DNA of 64,000 bases from Desmodus rotundus (GCF_022682495.2 NC_071388.1:28256139-28320138), one strand, 5' to 3'. Positions 1 through 14,165 are shown, counted from the first letter of the stretch. A program made the numbers and translations. Notes: generated by a model not told the origin, from the letters alone.

Positions 1-1426
1 CATTTTTTGTACATTTTTATATGAACCTCAAGATCTTTGAATTTGTCTCCCTACTTTCTTCCAGAATATTCAGTTTTATCTCTCCCTTATTTAATGAGCA
101 ATTATCTGACATTATGTTAATCTTTCTTTAGTTTTGTTTCTATTGTAAGTATATATAATCCACAATCCTTATACCTGAGAGAGAATCTTAATCCTTTGTC
201 TTTTATTTTATTATAAAAGGGGGTGGCTTTCTAAATATTTATAATATTAGCACTTCAGGACCATCACTAAAAAATGGATACTTTTCTGGAAATATGTGTT
301 TTAGATTTGTAAGATGTAAGGAAGACTAGAACTTGTAAATATTTCCAGATGAGATTGTGAATGAACATTTCCAAAATAAATAAAAAGTCAATTTTCTTGG
401 TAGGCATACTCAATGACATAGTTCTTTATTGTCATAATTTAGACTGTACCATGTCTAATCAAAACATTTCTCGGGGGGCTTTGGGTGATAGCATCCTATA
501 ATTTAGGATTTTAACAATGAGGGATACAAATGAGAACAAAGCCTAATTCTGTATATTTATAATCAGTTTATAAACTCCTCACTAGTTTTCTGCTCCAAGT
601 TTCAACGTGTACACAATGTAAAAGGAAAACTAATTTTTACACTTGCACAGACATTCCATTCAGAAGTCTGAGAGGTAGATCTTTCTGCATAATTCACTAA
701 GTAATTTCAATAACACACATGCTCACTTGTGCACACACAGATGTACTAGCTTTCTGAATATAAGAAGTACGCCACTTTGCACGGCTGTGAAACAGAATAG
801 ATGGAATTGGGTTTCCTGAACAATGCTATTACATTCTAGGAAATCAAATTAAATTGAGTAAAAACCATATACTTGCACAGTCTGTTTTCAAGCACGATAA
901 AGTCATATTAATCAACCTCTATTTTTTTTGCCAAAATGCAAAAGAATGTTTTAGTTTTCTAGAGTATCTAAACAGTGTGACTCAATCATGTTTAGAATAT
1001 TTTACTAGGTAACAAATTTAAAACATGATTTCATAAAATACTGCTAACACAATTTTAACAAAAAATATTTGTTTACAGCTACTCATGCATATTTTTTTAA
1101 TTCCAAAAAACTAAGCATAATCTAATGGGAAATACTGCTAGCCTTTCCTAGTGTGTCCTCTAAGAGATAACGGTGTTGAACACATGCTCCTTAGAAGGAG
1201 ATAGGAAGGAGAAAGAGAAAAACAAAAAAATCCATAGATAAATTATCCTTGAAATAAACGTATATTATAGGTATAAGATAACATATTCAGGCCTCTCAGA
1301 AATTCTAAAGTTTAAAAATGTCTAATTATATGAAATAAATTTTCTTTCTAAGTTGAAAAAGAAGCAATATTGAGAAAGATACACATCTGCCGTTGCCTTT
1401 GACTCTACATGAGGATCATATTGTGA

Positions 1427-1910
1427 CAGAGCAGTTCCCGACCTCTTGGGCTCCAGGGACCAGTTTGTGGAAGACAATTTTTCTATGGACCAGGGTGAGG
1501 GGTGGCTTAATAGTCTGCCATCAGATGCAGCTCAGTTGTCACTTGCCACTCACTATTAGAATTTTGATATGAATCTGCAGGCAATTGATTTGTTATGGTC
1601 CCTGTGCAGTCAACCCTCTCTGCTAATGATAATCTGAATTTGCAGCCTCTCCCCAGTGCTACCATCACTGCCTCAGCTCTGCCTCAGATCAGCAGGCATT
1701 AAATTCTCTCAAAGAGCGTGCAACCTAGAGCCCTCACACGTGCAGTTCATAGTAGGGCTCCGACGACAATGTAATGCCGCTGCTGATCTCACGGGAGGAG
1801 GAGCTCACTCGGAATACAAGTGATGGGGAGCGACAGTCAATGCAGATGAAGCTTGGCTCACTCACCAGTCACTCACCTCCTGCTCTGCGGCATGGTGTTG
1901 GGAACCTCTG
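1427..1910 (+). mobile_element. hAT-like non-autonomous DNA transposon fossil
   Basis: The ends are related inverted repeats: CAGAGCAGTTCCCGACC on the left and, read inward from the right, CAGAGGTTCCCAACACC. The interior (ACCAGTTTGTGGAAGACAAT, and a CpG-depleted GC-rich second half) resembles a common old eutherian MER-type hAT element. I cannot name the family. No clear 8-bp target duplication is visible. Confidence 0.6.
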
Positions 1911-2479
1911 TTACAACAGATTCCCATAAAGATATTCAAAGAATCAGAAGAAAAGTGTTGTTTTTATTTCACAGAGAATCATTTAAGTAACAAATGAGAA
2001 GCATTGTTTACTATTCAAAGGAAATAAAGAAAAATGGGTTTTAATTCAAAATATTCTAATAGTTTACACAGTTGAGAATATTTAGCTTTCTATCTATAAC
2101 ATAGAAAATAGTATTTTTACTAAATATTCTTTTGAGAATTTGGAAACTGTTATTGTGAATCATAATGTAAGTGTAGCTCACAGGAAATCATAATTCTAAG
2201 GCTGATTTAATTTAACTATAAAAATAATCTGTGTATTCTAGGAAATAAAAATAGGAATTTCAAAATATGAGTTACCTTCCCAGAATTGGTACAACCCAAA
2301 TCTAGGTAAAATAAGTACACTTTACGATATAGTCTACATCAGTGCTCTACTAATTATATCCTTTGGGACAATAATTTCACGGTATGTCAAAAAGAGTTAT
2401 AAAAAATAGATTTGATGAACATATAAATGAGAACAATTCTGCATAAACTAATTTATATAGGTTTTAATATTTTAGAATT

Positions 2480-4334
2480 TTATTGTTTTGTTTTTATTTT
2501 TATTTTAAAGTATACTTTATTGATTATGCCATTGTGGTTATCCCATTTTTTCTCCTCTTCATCCCCCTCAGTTCATGTACATGGGTCGTACATATAAGTT
2601 CTTTGCCTTCTCCATTTCCTATACTATTTTTAACTTCTCCTTGTATATTTCGTATCTACTAATTATGCTTCTTATTCCCTGTACCTTTCCCTCATTCTCC
2701 CCTCTACCTCTCCCTGCTGAGAACCATTTCTGTGATTCTGTTCCTGTTCCAGTTGTTTGCTTAGTTTGTTTTTGGTTTTGTGTTTTGTGTTCAGTTGTTG
2801 ATAGTTGAGAATTTGTTGTTATTTTACTGTTCATATTTTTTTTTCTTTTTCTTTTTCTTAGGTAAGTCCATTTAACATTTCATATAAGGGGTTGGTGATG
2901 ATGAACTCCTTTAACTTGACCTTATATGGAAGCACTTTATCTGCCCTTCCATTCTAAATGATAGCTTTGCTGGATAGAGTAATCTTGGGTGTAGGTCCTT
3001 TCCTTTCATGACTTTGAATACTTCTTTCTAGCCCCTTCTTGCCTGCCAGGTTTCTATGGAGAAATCAGCTGATAATCTTATGGGAAGTCTTTTGTAGGTA
3101 ATTCTCTCCATTTCTCTTGCTGTTTTTAAGATTCTCTTCTTAATTTAATTGTGAGTAATTTAATTATTATGTGTCTTGGCATGATCCTCCTTGGGTCCAA
3201 CTTTTTGGGGTCTCTCTAAGCTTCTTGGATTTGCATGTCTATTTCCTTCACCAGATTGGGGAAGTTTTCCTTCATTCTTGTTTCAAAGAAGTTTTCAATT
3301 TTTACTCTTCCTCTTCTTCTGGCAGTCCTATGATTTGGATGTTGGAGCATTTAAAGTTGTCCCAGAAGTTCCTGAGACTCTCCTCATTTTTTTGAATTCT
3401 TGTTTATTCATTCTGTTCTGGTTAAATGTTTATTTTATTCCTTCTGCTCCAAATTGTTGATTTGAGTCTCAGTTTCCTTCCCTTTACTGTTAGTTCCCTA
3501 TATATTTTTATTCATTTCATTTTGCATAGCCTTAACTTTTCCTCTATTTTGTGACCATACTCAATTATTTCTGTGAGCATCCTGATTACCAGTGTTTTGA
3601 ACTCTGCACCTGATAGACTGTCTATCTCCTCGTCACTTAGCTCTTTTTCTGGAGTTTTGATCTGTTCTTTCATTTGGGCCATATTTCTCTGTCTCAGTGC
3701 ATCTGTTACATTTTAAGGAGTAGAGCCTTAGGTACTCATCAGGGCAGGGCAACCAACTTCCCTGACATTGTGGTTTTGTATACGGGGGAGGAGTCAGAGA
3801 GGGAACAATGTTGCTTGCTCGGCTCTCACCCCACTTTCAGTCACTTCTCCCATTACCCACAAGCAAATTGGCCCCTTCTGGTGATGATTCCCAGGTGGGT
3901 GGTTTTGTGTATGTTCTGGGACACTGCAGGCCCCTCCAGTGGACTCTCCTGTGAGACTTGGAGTTTCTCCAGCCACCGCACCCCCCATATGTTTTTACTG
4001 CCAGAGGCTTTGAAGGTTTATTTCCCTGTGCTGGAATCCTGGGCTATGCAGTCTGTCTTGCTCCCCAGTTGTTCCTACTGGTTTATCCACAGGTAAATGT
4101 GGGCCTGCCCTGTCTGCCAGCTGCTGCCTTACCGCAAGTCCTCTCCACTCCAGCTGCCCCTCCTACTAGTCTGGATGAATGTTTCTTCTTCAACTCCTTG
4201 GTTGTCAAACTTCCATACAGTTTGGTTTCCTGGCAGTTTTGGTCATTTTTTGTTTTTAAATTGGTTGTTATCCTACTTTTATTTGTGCAAGGAAGCAAAG
4301 CATATCTCCCTACACCTCCAACTTGGCTGGAAGT
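2480..4334 (-). mobile_element. Near full-length HAL1 (half-L1), decayed
   Basis: Read on the minus strand it starts ACTTCCAGCCAAG, like the full-length HAL1 at 47558. It carries a GC-richer 5' region (about 4330-3700), an ORF1-like body broken by stops (about 3700-2880) and an A-rich end ending near 2480. The ORF1 C-terminal region (the part read in the FRMEGQ / FSDKVKL area of the better copy) is recognisable near 3000-2900. No ORF2 is present. The open frames seen on the plus strand here are antisense shadows. Confidence 0.75.
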
Positions 4335-5647
4335 ACATTTAATATGCTAATGGCAATTTTAATCTCTATAAATAGGTTTATACATAGAATTTTTCAGTGT
4401 TTTTTCTAGATCATCTTCTAATATATGTATTCTGATTAAACATTATTTAGTAATTTTATAGCTATATTAAGATATACAATTATTCTTGTTTTATATCAAA
4501 AATAAAAGAATCACACCTTATTACAGAATGAAAAAATAGAAAAAGAGTGTTTTTGTTTAACTATTTTAAGATATAGTCTCTATATATCTAATCCAGCCTT
4601 ATATAATATTTATTGCCAATAACAATAAAACAATATAATCAATACTTAAAAGTTATTTTTATTGTAAGACTTAATCTCACTCATACAAGAGAAGATATTG
4701 AAATACCCCTCAAGGGATAACCATTTTGATTTTCAATCATTTTCCAATATTAATGAGCAATTTAATTATTCCTCAATGTTTGTTAACATGGCAATCTAGT
4801 CAATATTATTGAAATATTTTAGGCTACTTTGACAAATCTATTTCTAGTAACCATTTGGTATGTATTAATTACAAAATCGAATCTCACAGGATCACTCAGC
4901 TGTTTTAATAGCTAGAGGAAAGAGACTAAACAGCAACAAAAAAGGAAATGGAGATTTTTCTGAAAATTTTTTATTATTTTCTTAATTAGAATTTCTTTAA
5001 ATTTCACTCCTTTTTTATTGGTATAAATTAACACTGAAGTACAAGTGTTCATATTGAAATAAATTAACTATGACTTGTGAAAGATGTTAATGATCTTTGA
5101 TTATCTATATAATAGCTCTTATTTGAAATCTATGTAGTTACCCATGCATTTTAGCAATTTTCCTATTTTTTTTTCAAGCATCCATCTTTCCTAAAGACAT
5201 GTGTGGAATTCTTCCTGGCTTATTATTAATCTGGTAAGGATGACCAGAATGATTTTGACTGTAAACTGCTCAGTGGGTTTAGAAAGTGCCAAAGCTTGGG
5301 TAAATTAGTGGTACAACTTGAACTGGACTGCATCTTTTGATACTCAGTTAACCTTTTATTTTTTCACACTACACCATTTCATTATTGAAGTTGGATAAAA
5401 TGCTTCATTTCCTTATTTCCTTCACTTCTCTGACTTTTTTTTTTCTCATTTAAATTTGGGGTTGTTTACTCCCTTTGACTTGTAGAGATCATTGTGTCTA
5501 CTTTTAAATATCATCTATGCCAATCCTCAATGATCTTCAAAATTTCTTTTACTCGCTCAAGTACTAAATATTGATCGTTCCCAGAATTCTATCCTTGGCT
5601 CGTTGCTTTCCTTTTGATATATGCCTCACATGATTTTAATTGTTTGC

Positions 5648-5760
5648 TGGATAAGAGACTAACTTTGGAGCCAGAAGGAGCTAGGTTTGAATATTTAACT
5701 TTACTACTTCTAGCTGCAGGACAAGATGCTTGATCATTTTCTACCTGATCCTTTCTTTCC
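5648..5760 (+). repeat. MIR SINE relic
   Basis: It contains the MIR core-like order GACTAACTTTGGAGCCAGA, then GGTTTGAAT (degenerate B box), then CTACTTCTAGCTG. It is an ancient, diverged copy. Confidence 0.6.
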
Positions 5761-8097
5761 TTGCATATGAAAAATTGTTCACTAATTTTAGCAAATGCCT
5801 GATGACTCTTCTATCTAGAAACCCCCTTCCTCTATAGTCTGGAACTGTTCTCCACTTTCCTGCTTCATTATTCCAGTATCTTAGTTGGTGGTACTATTTT
5901 TTTCCCAGTTATGATGCCACAGGAAAAAAAAATCACTTGGCATATAATGAACTAGCTATTCTCCACTGCTGCTCTTCCTTTTGACGCTGGACTGTTGGCA
6001 ATTGATTATCTTTGTGCTGTGTATTTTTACAGCCCTGAAATTCTCATTCCCACAAAGTTAAATGTAGTACAACTATGTCAAAATGGTTTATAAATTTCGA
6101 AACACCCAGATATTATTTATCTGCAGGCTAGCAGTCTCTATCTCAAGCACAATAATAAATTTATCTGAAATTTTACAGTGCTGAAATTTAAATGCATATT
6201 TTTGTGATCTCTGAGAAGAAGAAAGTTGGTCACTGTGTCCACAGTGATTCCAAAAATCAGTTGGTGTAGCCAAAAGTTAGTACTGCCTTGTTGAACCAGC
6301 CAAATGTCACAAACTGTCAAGCATTCTTGCAAACTCAAGAGAATGATTTTTATCAAGTCACCAAGAATGATTTATTTTTCTCAAGCTGTATGAAAACTCA
6401 AGAGTTGTACCCATCTTTGTCATGCATCCAGGCATATTCACAGGTTCTAAGGATTATAACATGGGCATCTTTGGGGGGGGGACCATTTTTCTTCCTAACA
6501 CAATTGGATATTATTTACAGACCAACAGTTAAGTCTTCAGATCAAAAATGTATAAAGTTGAAAATTCTCCCAAGCTTATCAATTTCTACACGTAATTTGA
6601 TAAGCTCATCATCTACCTACTTCCTGGCAGTTGTATTTTGCAGCAGTGTCCGCATATTCTTATTTAAGTATATTCTAGATACATGTATTATGCCCTTTTG
6701 ACCTCTATGATATAAAGATCATCGTTCTCCAATAGAATGTCCATCAAATATTTCATGTTTGAATCTCTGAAATATAAATAAAATTGATGATTTTGTAAAA
6801 AAAAAGAAAATGTATAATTGGATGATTGTCTGATTGCCGTGGTCTTGTGTTTGAGTAAATATACCAAGTTTTTCAAAAGAATTAATGTATTTGCTATGGT
6901 AGTTTTTCTGAAGGTATTTGTGGCAGTTTGTGGGGATTTGTGGGGATTTTACTGTTATAAATATAGAATGCACCATTCAGTTTTCAAAGTTTTCATCTTA
7001 TAACATTGCTCCTACCAAGGAAAGTTATCTTCCTTTTAATGAAAAGTCTACTTTAAAAATAACAATTTCTGAAGAGATAAAACACATTTCTGAATCCCAT
7101 TTTAAGTCAATTTACACCTGTTAGTATGTGTTGAACCGAAAGAAAGCATCTGCATTCAGAGTGCACTGAATGCCAATATTTCCTGTATATTGATGTTTCA
7201 GGCATGAAAATGCTCCTTTGGCAAGTCACATTTTACCTACACACATGCCTAATTAAATGTAGAAATCTATCAGTGCCAAGGTTAATAATACTTATTTCTA
7301 TTTACTAATACGATATATCATTTAAAATAGATAGAAATAGGGAAATGGAGTTTCCCAGGAATGTTAATATAAAATAGTAACTATTCTTAGAGTTGAATAC
7401 AGAAGTGTGTAAAAGGGATAGAGGGGAAAAAAGAAGCTCGTGGTAGAGATCTGGCCTGGTGATGAAAGCTGTTGAAGTTTGAAATAATGAACCACCAGAG
7501 AAGCAGTGACATCAGACATCAGCCCGATTTCAACTATGGATAACAAAACACGCGGTTTGGGGTGATTAGAAGAGAAGTTGAAGATCAGGGCATTTGCTGA
7601 CTGTGAGGCTAAAATGTGTTCCAGCCCTGAGCAGGAGGTGGAGAAGGAAAGGTCTGGACCAGGGCAGAGGATACAGTGAGGCTTTGGGAGACTTGGAATG
7701 TCTTTAAGGTTAATTTACATAGTTCCGCTCTGAGTTGTTGCATGTTAATTTTGGAGACAATCTTACATTCAAATCTCCAGATTTGCCTTATTATAATCTC
7801 TATGTACTGATAATCCTTCACATTTTACCTAAATATGTCAGATAAAATTTAAAGGTAAATATATGGTAAATACTAATCTTACTGTATTAGTAGATAATAT
7901 TTCCTGAATAATTATCAAATGCTGTGATTATGATTTTTGCATAGTAGAGCATGTTTATGTATTTCAAGTATGAATCTCACTCTGTTATAATTTTTCCCAA
8001 ACTTAGTTTTAAGGAGAGATACTTGTTAATAAGTATAAAGTATAGTGATATGTATTTTCTTTTCCAGTTAACCTATTTTATTGCAGTCTTATTTTTA

Positions 8098-8304
8098 TTT
8101 TTTAAGATTTTATTTATTTATTTTTAGAGAGAATGGAAGAGGGAGAAAGAGAGGGAGAGAAATGTCAATGTGTGGTTGCCTTTCACACAAGCCCTACTGG
8201 GGACCAGTCCTGGAACCAAGGAATGTGCCCTGACTGGGAGTCAAACTGATGGCCCTTCGGTTCCCAGGCCAGCGCTCAATCCACTGAACCACACCAACCA
8301 AGAA
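8098..8304 (-). mobile_element. VES SINE
   Basis: It is a full bat tRNA-derived SINE in antisense: its head is at the right (GGTTGGTGTGGTTCAGTGGA on minus) and its A/AAAT tail at the left. It is flanked by a perfect 16-bp target duplication TGCAGTCTTATTTTTA at 8082-8097 and 8305-8320. Confidence 0.92.
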
Positions 8305-10959
8305 TGCAGTCTTATTTTTAAAATAAAATGATATAGCTGATCTTCACATAATGCATATCAAAAATAAAGTAATACACATATCCATAGTAAACAGAAAGTT
8401 ACATCAAAGTGGCTTTAAATATTTATGAATGTGACATTGAATAACATAAATAACATGTAAAAGGAGGAAAAGCTTGACAATTGCAAGAAATTGAAGTATA
8501 TTCTTTTATAAAATTCTTAGTCTTCTGTTTCTTGTTTATACAACTTATTGTCACATGCTTGTCTTTTATTAATTCTGAATTATCTAGATATTCAATAGCT
8601 ATATATAAGTTTGCTCCATTTTAAACTTGACATATTATGTAGGACATGAAATTATCAGACTTTCAGTCAGAGAATTAATCCCTGGACTTGGAATTGAAAG
8701 TACAACTACCTAATTAAAATAAAAGGGTAAAATATTTAAATTTTGAGAAAAGACAAAAGGTATTTTTTGTGATCATAAAGATCAGAAAAAATATATGAAT
8801 GAGTGGTTGCAAACCACAGTACTCTCACTGTAAAATAATCCAAATGCTCTCAAGAGGAATTGGGACACTTGTTTATTGGTTATCTTGTCAACTTCATTCA
8901 ACTTCTAGAATGTAACATTTGTTTGTTTAGAAACAAAACTTTATGGTCTAATAAAATAATATTTTGTTTGCTACTTATTGACTCCTATTTTCTATTTTTC
9001 TAATCTATTGACAACCAACCAACCACTATTTCTATTTATGTACAAAAATTGCCATTTTGAATAACCTAATAAGCAGAGGAAAATTATCGGTCATGATTTA
9101 ATTTCATGTTTATATGGAAGGAAAATTTAGAAGAATTCAGAAATGTGTAAAATATTTATATAGCTCAGATTTAGTTTCCACATAATTGTCTCTTTGGATT
9201 TTATATTTTTGTGCTGTTCTAATCTTTTAAATCTCAAAGTATTCAATGGTAAAATTGATAGATACATTCTGTGAATATAAAACCCTGTGATAAAATTCTA
9301 GGAAGGCAATGAGAATTTTCTGTGCTAACAAAGAGGCCAAAGGCAGGAAAAAGAAGTTGGAGGAAGATAATATAAAACTCTGATATCTGGGAGTTTGTCT
9401 TCAGAGATGCTGGCATCAATTTGACATGGCCTCAGCGGAGAAAGTCTCTTTCTTCACCTTCTTGCATCTGGCTTGGTCTGTGACTGCTTTTACTAATTTT
9501 ACCAATTCTTATCTCTTGGAGCTCTGAGTTTTTACATACACTCAAGCAAATCAACAGTCGAGAGAGTCTATGAGGATGAACAAATATAAGTGAAGACATC
9601 ATCTTGAATTTCCAGCCACTAAATGGTGCTAGTCCCAACCCACGTTTGACTCACAACATGACACAAATGGAGGTCCATATTTTAATGATGTAGACTTGAG
9701 GTTATGCGACTCTTAATTAGGTGATCGTTATTGTAAAGAAAAGGACAAAATTAGCAAATACTGTGATGTGAAAAAAATGGCCAAGCCTAGAAGGATGATG
9801 TGAAAGGGATGGTAAACAAGTGAAAAATGACATCAAGAATCTGAGTCAGAAATGTAAACTATTCAGTGAAAGAAAGTTAGCAGAGAAATTTCAAGATGTA
9901 CAATATGTGATCTGTGACCTGTGAGCATTTTTTTACCCTCGGTTTGTGAGTTATGAATGTCATATGTTCAATTTCTACTTATGTGAGTTTGAGGAAACTA
10001 AAGTATATATAAGTCTGAGCATGTATTAACTTAGAGAATGGTGGTGGTGGTGAAAAAGAGCATGTAAATCGATTTGTAATTATAAATAAATATAAATACA
10101 CACATTGTTCAGTGATGTATAAGAAGTTAATGCATTGCTTAGAGGACAAATAAGTATTTAGTGCTAGATATTTGAGAGAGTAATTTCAAAGTTATATGCT
10201 GTTTTTTCTACTTTTGAACCACTTCATTATATTAATATATAAAACTTCATTAAAAAATTACACCCTAAAAAGCAGATTGAAACATGGGTCTGGTATTGAG
10301 AAGAAAATGTATGAAAGATATGGACATGATAGTTCAACTCACCAAGGGGATATTCGCAACAAAGAGAGTGAATGAAGACATGACGCAGAATGAAGAAAGA
10401 CACCAGGAGAAGTCATTGGAGCAAGTGATTTATGAAAAGAAAGCTCCATTAGGATTTTATTGTGTGTTGTCTTATAGTCTCAGGAGCAAGTGTAAGTATC
10501 CATATATCTGTACCTGTGTTCTACAGTTCATGCTGTAAAATAATCTTTGTCTAAGATGTAATGATTGTAATTATAGAAAATTGTGAGTCTGATTAGACAG
10601 AGACTTCAAGAAAGAAAATATAGAAACTAAATGAAAACTATCAAGCACATTTCTTTTTATCTTAACTCATAAATTCCTCAAATTTCAGTAAATTATTGAA
10701 ATGTACATATAGAAATATACACAAGTTAAGAACTAAATATATTTCCCTAGAGTGAATCAACCTTTGAAGCTAATAACTTGATCGAGGAAAATAATATTAC
10801 CAGCACTCAGAAACCACATCCATGGCTCTCCTAGCACTGCTGCCTCCACGAAGGTCAACATTGCCGTGACTTTTATCACCATCCATTGCTTTTTCCTGCT
10901 TTTTGATCTTTATATACTTAGAATCACATTGTATCTTTATTTTTGTATGTGCTTTTTAA

Positions 10960-11550
10960 CTCTTGTGGTAAAATTTACCCTTTTAAGCATACGGTCTGCA
11001 AGTACTGAGAAATTTATGTATATATGTCATCTGTGTAACTGTCCTAAAATAGTTGTCTGTGCCTCCTTGTAGTAAACCTCCCCCCTCCCCTGATGCCCAT
11101 GACAACCCTGGTGTGTCTTCTCTGGTGTTTTATTTTTACTCAATCCCAATAAATGAAATGATAAGGTACAGTGCTTTGAGTTTCACTTTCTGCCATTAGT
11201 ATGATCAATTAGAATGTCATCCATGGTTTCAGAGGTCTCACATGTTCATTTGTTTTTAGGTATACAATAGGTTATTTATTATCCCTCCATTGAGGAATAT
11301 TTGAGTGGTTTTCAGGTTCTGACTATGATGAAAAAAAGCCATTGTAACATTTGCAAATAGGAGTGAGATTTCTGGGTTATGTGATACATGAATACTTAGC
11401 TTTTAAGAACTTCAAATTGATTTCTAAAGTGGATGTACCATTTTACCTTCCCATCAGCAATGTTTGAGAGTTTCAACAGCTCTGCATCCTTATCAGCATT
11501 TGATATTGTCAGATTTTAATTTTATTTTAGCCATTCAAATATGTGTGTCA
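10960..11550 (-). mobile_element. Old L1 3' region, antisense
   Basis: The plus strand reads the complement of typical L1 3' sequence: GTGGTAAAATTTACCC, GGTTATTTATTATCCCTCC, TGTACCATTTTACCTTCCCA and GCATTTGATATTGTCAG. It is heavily diverged and has no open frame. Confidence 0.6.
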
Positions 11551-12194
11551 TGGTATCCTGATCCGTTGGACTTAGGCTGCTACATGTCTCTCCTCTGTAT
11601 CCAGAGAAGGCTCTGAAAAAAAAAAGTAGGTCTCCTTAGGCGACAACTGTTATAAACTAGTAGTCTGTACTATTCTACATATTATAAAATCTATAGCATG
11701 CTATCTCACAGGCAGGTAAAATAAATTTATTTTAGGTTGATAAAGCACTATATTTGAGTATGTTACTTATTCAGTGAAAGTTTTTAGTTGCAGGATCCTC
11801 AACCTGAAATTTTTATCAGTGTTGAAATTTATCACAATTTCCAATGTACATATTTTAATCTTCTCTTTGAGCCTGCTTGGCTCCAAGGGCCAACGATGAT
11901 GATGTATACATTTTTATGTGTTTTTTTTAAACTCAGTAAATAGGTGTTAATATGTTATTATAGAGATTTTAATGGTTCTGCAGGTACAGGTACAATGTGA
12001 TTTTGGATTTTAGGATCTTTTGTGGATCCTCATTTCTTGCAGGGAGTTATTTTATCAGTATGATAGTGGTCTGTCAAAGTATCCTCAGAAACTATCTATT
12101 TCAGCTACCAATTCCAAAACTGCAACTTCAAGATCCATAAAAATCTATTTCATGAATCTAAGCACAACTCTCATTTAATGCTACTTTATTTTAT

Positions 12195-12420
12195 ATGATA
12201 TGAATCATTTATTTATACATTCATTTAGTTGACAAGGATATATTGACAAGTCTCTACTCTGTGCCAAGATCAGTTCTAGCCTTTAGTAATAGAAAGGAGA
12301 AAAAGTACATACACACACATCTCTCGTGGAGTCCATACTTCAGTGGAAAAAGTCAAAAAATAAATAAACATACAACTAGCTTTCAAAGAGTAATGGTTAT
12401 AAAAATAAAATAGTAATGAA
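12195..12420. repeat. Ancient L2/MIR-class relic (family unsure)
   Basis: CATTCATTTAGTTGACAAGG followed by TCTACTCTGTGCCAAGATCA resembles the widespread 'tactatgtgccaggcact' ancient repeat. A similar relic occurs at about 41945-42005. Diverged; the family assignment is from memory. Confidence 0.4.
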
Positions 12421-12962
12421 CAGAAAGGAAAGGGGGGATAGCAGCCATTTAAAATGGATTATTTAAGAATTTCACAGCCTGTGGAAATCAAAAAAACAAA
12501 CAAACAAAAACATTGTGTGAGGATATTCCTGTGAAACTTGAAAAGAAAATAGAAGGACTTTACACAAATAAATCTTGGCATATTCAGTGAAAGAAGCTTC
12601 GTGCATTATAGAGAAAGGTAGAAGTTGAGATTCAGCAAGTATTATAGGGGGCAATGACATTTCCTATCCAACAACCAATTTCCTTTAATCCTTCCTAATA
12701 CAAACTTGAGTTTTTACCATACTCTCCAATTTTTCAGGCAGCTAGGTGATGACTCACCCGCATGGTGAGGGAGGCCATGATTTATGTAAGGTTAATCACC
12801 CCATCTACACATAAATGTGTGCCTCAATTTTGTCCATAAAGTATTGTATAAGGGAAGGCTACTGAGGAAGCATCTGAGAAAAACATTGTTTGCTCATAAG
12901 AGAAAGCCACAAAAATAAAATAAAATAAAATACTAATACAAACCATCTTTCTCCTCTCCCTA

Positions 12963-13711
12963 TGCTGTCCAATATGGTACTCACTAAACGTGTAGATACT
13001 GCAAGCACTAAAAATGTGCTCAGTTCCATTTTGGATGTGCTACAAAATGTACCATATACATTAGATCACAAAGAATAAAAACATTTAAATCGTTTATTAA
13101 TAACTTTTATATTAACTACATGTTAAAATAAAATTTTGGATATGTTAAGTTCCTAGCATGACATTTGGTCCTGCCCAAACATCCATTAGTCACTTAGTCC
13201 ACACCAAATGTCCTTGAAATCTGGCCTGTCAAAAATTCTCACACTTCAAAAATGTCCCTGGGTTTAAACAGCCCACAACATTTATTTATACTTTTGGTTT
13301 ACAGAGTTAATATGTAAAAAGTAATATTATGTTTTCTTAGTCCAATAATTATGTTGTGGCTACATCGTCAATAATAGCCCTCTGCCTTGGTAGCCTAGTG
13401 GTGATGTCACACAGAGCTAAATAGATGAGTTTGGGTTCAAATCTTGCTGAAGAGCAGACCAGATGTTTTCATGGGCATTTCAGGCAGAATGAAATTTCAG
13501 GATTCTTCTTGGTGTAGACCAAATGTCTCCAGGGATATTTGGACAGGACCAAAATATCTGCTAATCCACTAAATTACATAATATATACTATTATGTTAAT
13601 TCCACCTGTCACATTTTACTTTATATGTGACTATTTAAACTGTTAAAATTATATAACATTCCCCTTGCACTTGTGGGTTACATTGTATTTCTTTGGTAGT
13701 GCTGCTCTAGA
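12963..13711 (+). mobile_element. Old MER-type DNA element, split by an insertion
   Basis: The left part (12963-13155, TGCTGTCCAATATGGTAC...) and right part (about 13575-13711, CACTTGTGGGTTACATTGTA... GTGCTGCTCTAG) look like the two ends of one old eutherian repeat. The gap is filled by the inverted-repeat element at 13156-13574. A fragment of the same family seems to recur at 40938-40990 (CACTAGCCACATGGGCTAT). Confidence 0.5.
13156..13574. mobile_element. Inverted-repeat (MITE-like) element nested in an older repeat
   Basis: The left arm TTTGGTCCTGCCCAAACATC (about 13164-13183) pairs with the right arm near 13533-13553, whose complement reads TTTGGTCCTGTCCAAATATC. Additional TAGCA matches lie outward. 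The interior holds TAGCCTAGTGG and GGGTTCAAATC, similar to tRNA A and B boxes. No transposase frame is present. I do not recognise the family. Confidence 0.45.
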
Positions 13712-13929
13712 TATTACTATTTTTGGACATGGAACCTAAGACAGCTGCAACTATTTTTATAGGAACCTAAAGATGGAAACTTGAAGATGGAATGGATATG
13801 GGTTCATGATATATTAAAGAGTCATGGGATTATCCATCCCCGCTTCTTGGCTTCTTATATGAGATAATTGTTTGAGCCAGTTTTATAGTCAAGTGTTTTG
13901 TTCTGTGGAGCTGAAAACATTGTCTTTCA

Positions 13930-14165
13930 AAGAAAAAATATTGGGGGACATTGGTTAATAAGATTATATAGGTTTCAACAATACATTACTATGATATATG
14001 ATCTGTATATTGTGTTGTATGCCCACCATCCAAAGTCATATCATCCCCTTTACCCTTTACTACCCCAGTAACCACTGCTGGTAACCACCATACTGTTGTC
14101 TGAGATTTTGTTTGTTTTTCTTGTTTGTTCATTTCTTTGCATTCAGTTTTATATCCCAAAAATGA
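13930..14165 (-). mobile_element. L1 3' fragment, antisense
   Basis: The plus strand reads GACATTGGTTAATAAGATTA... ACCCCAGTAACCACTGCTGG..., the complement of the bat L1 3' end. A similar start recurs near 46222. Confidence 0.55.
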
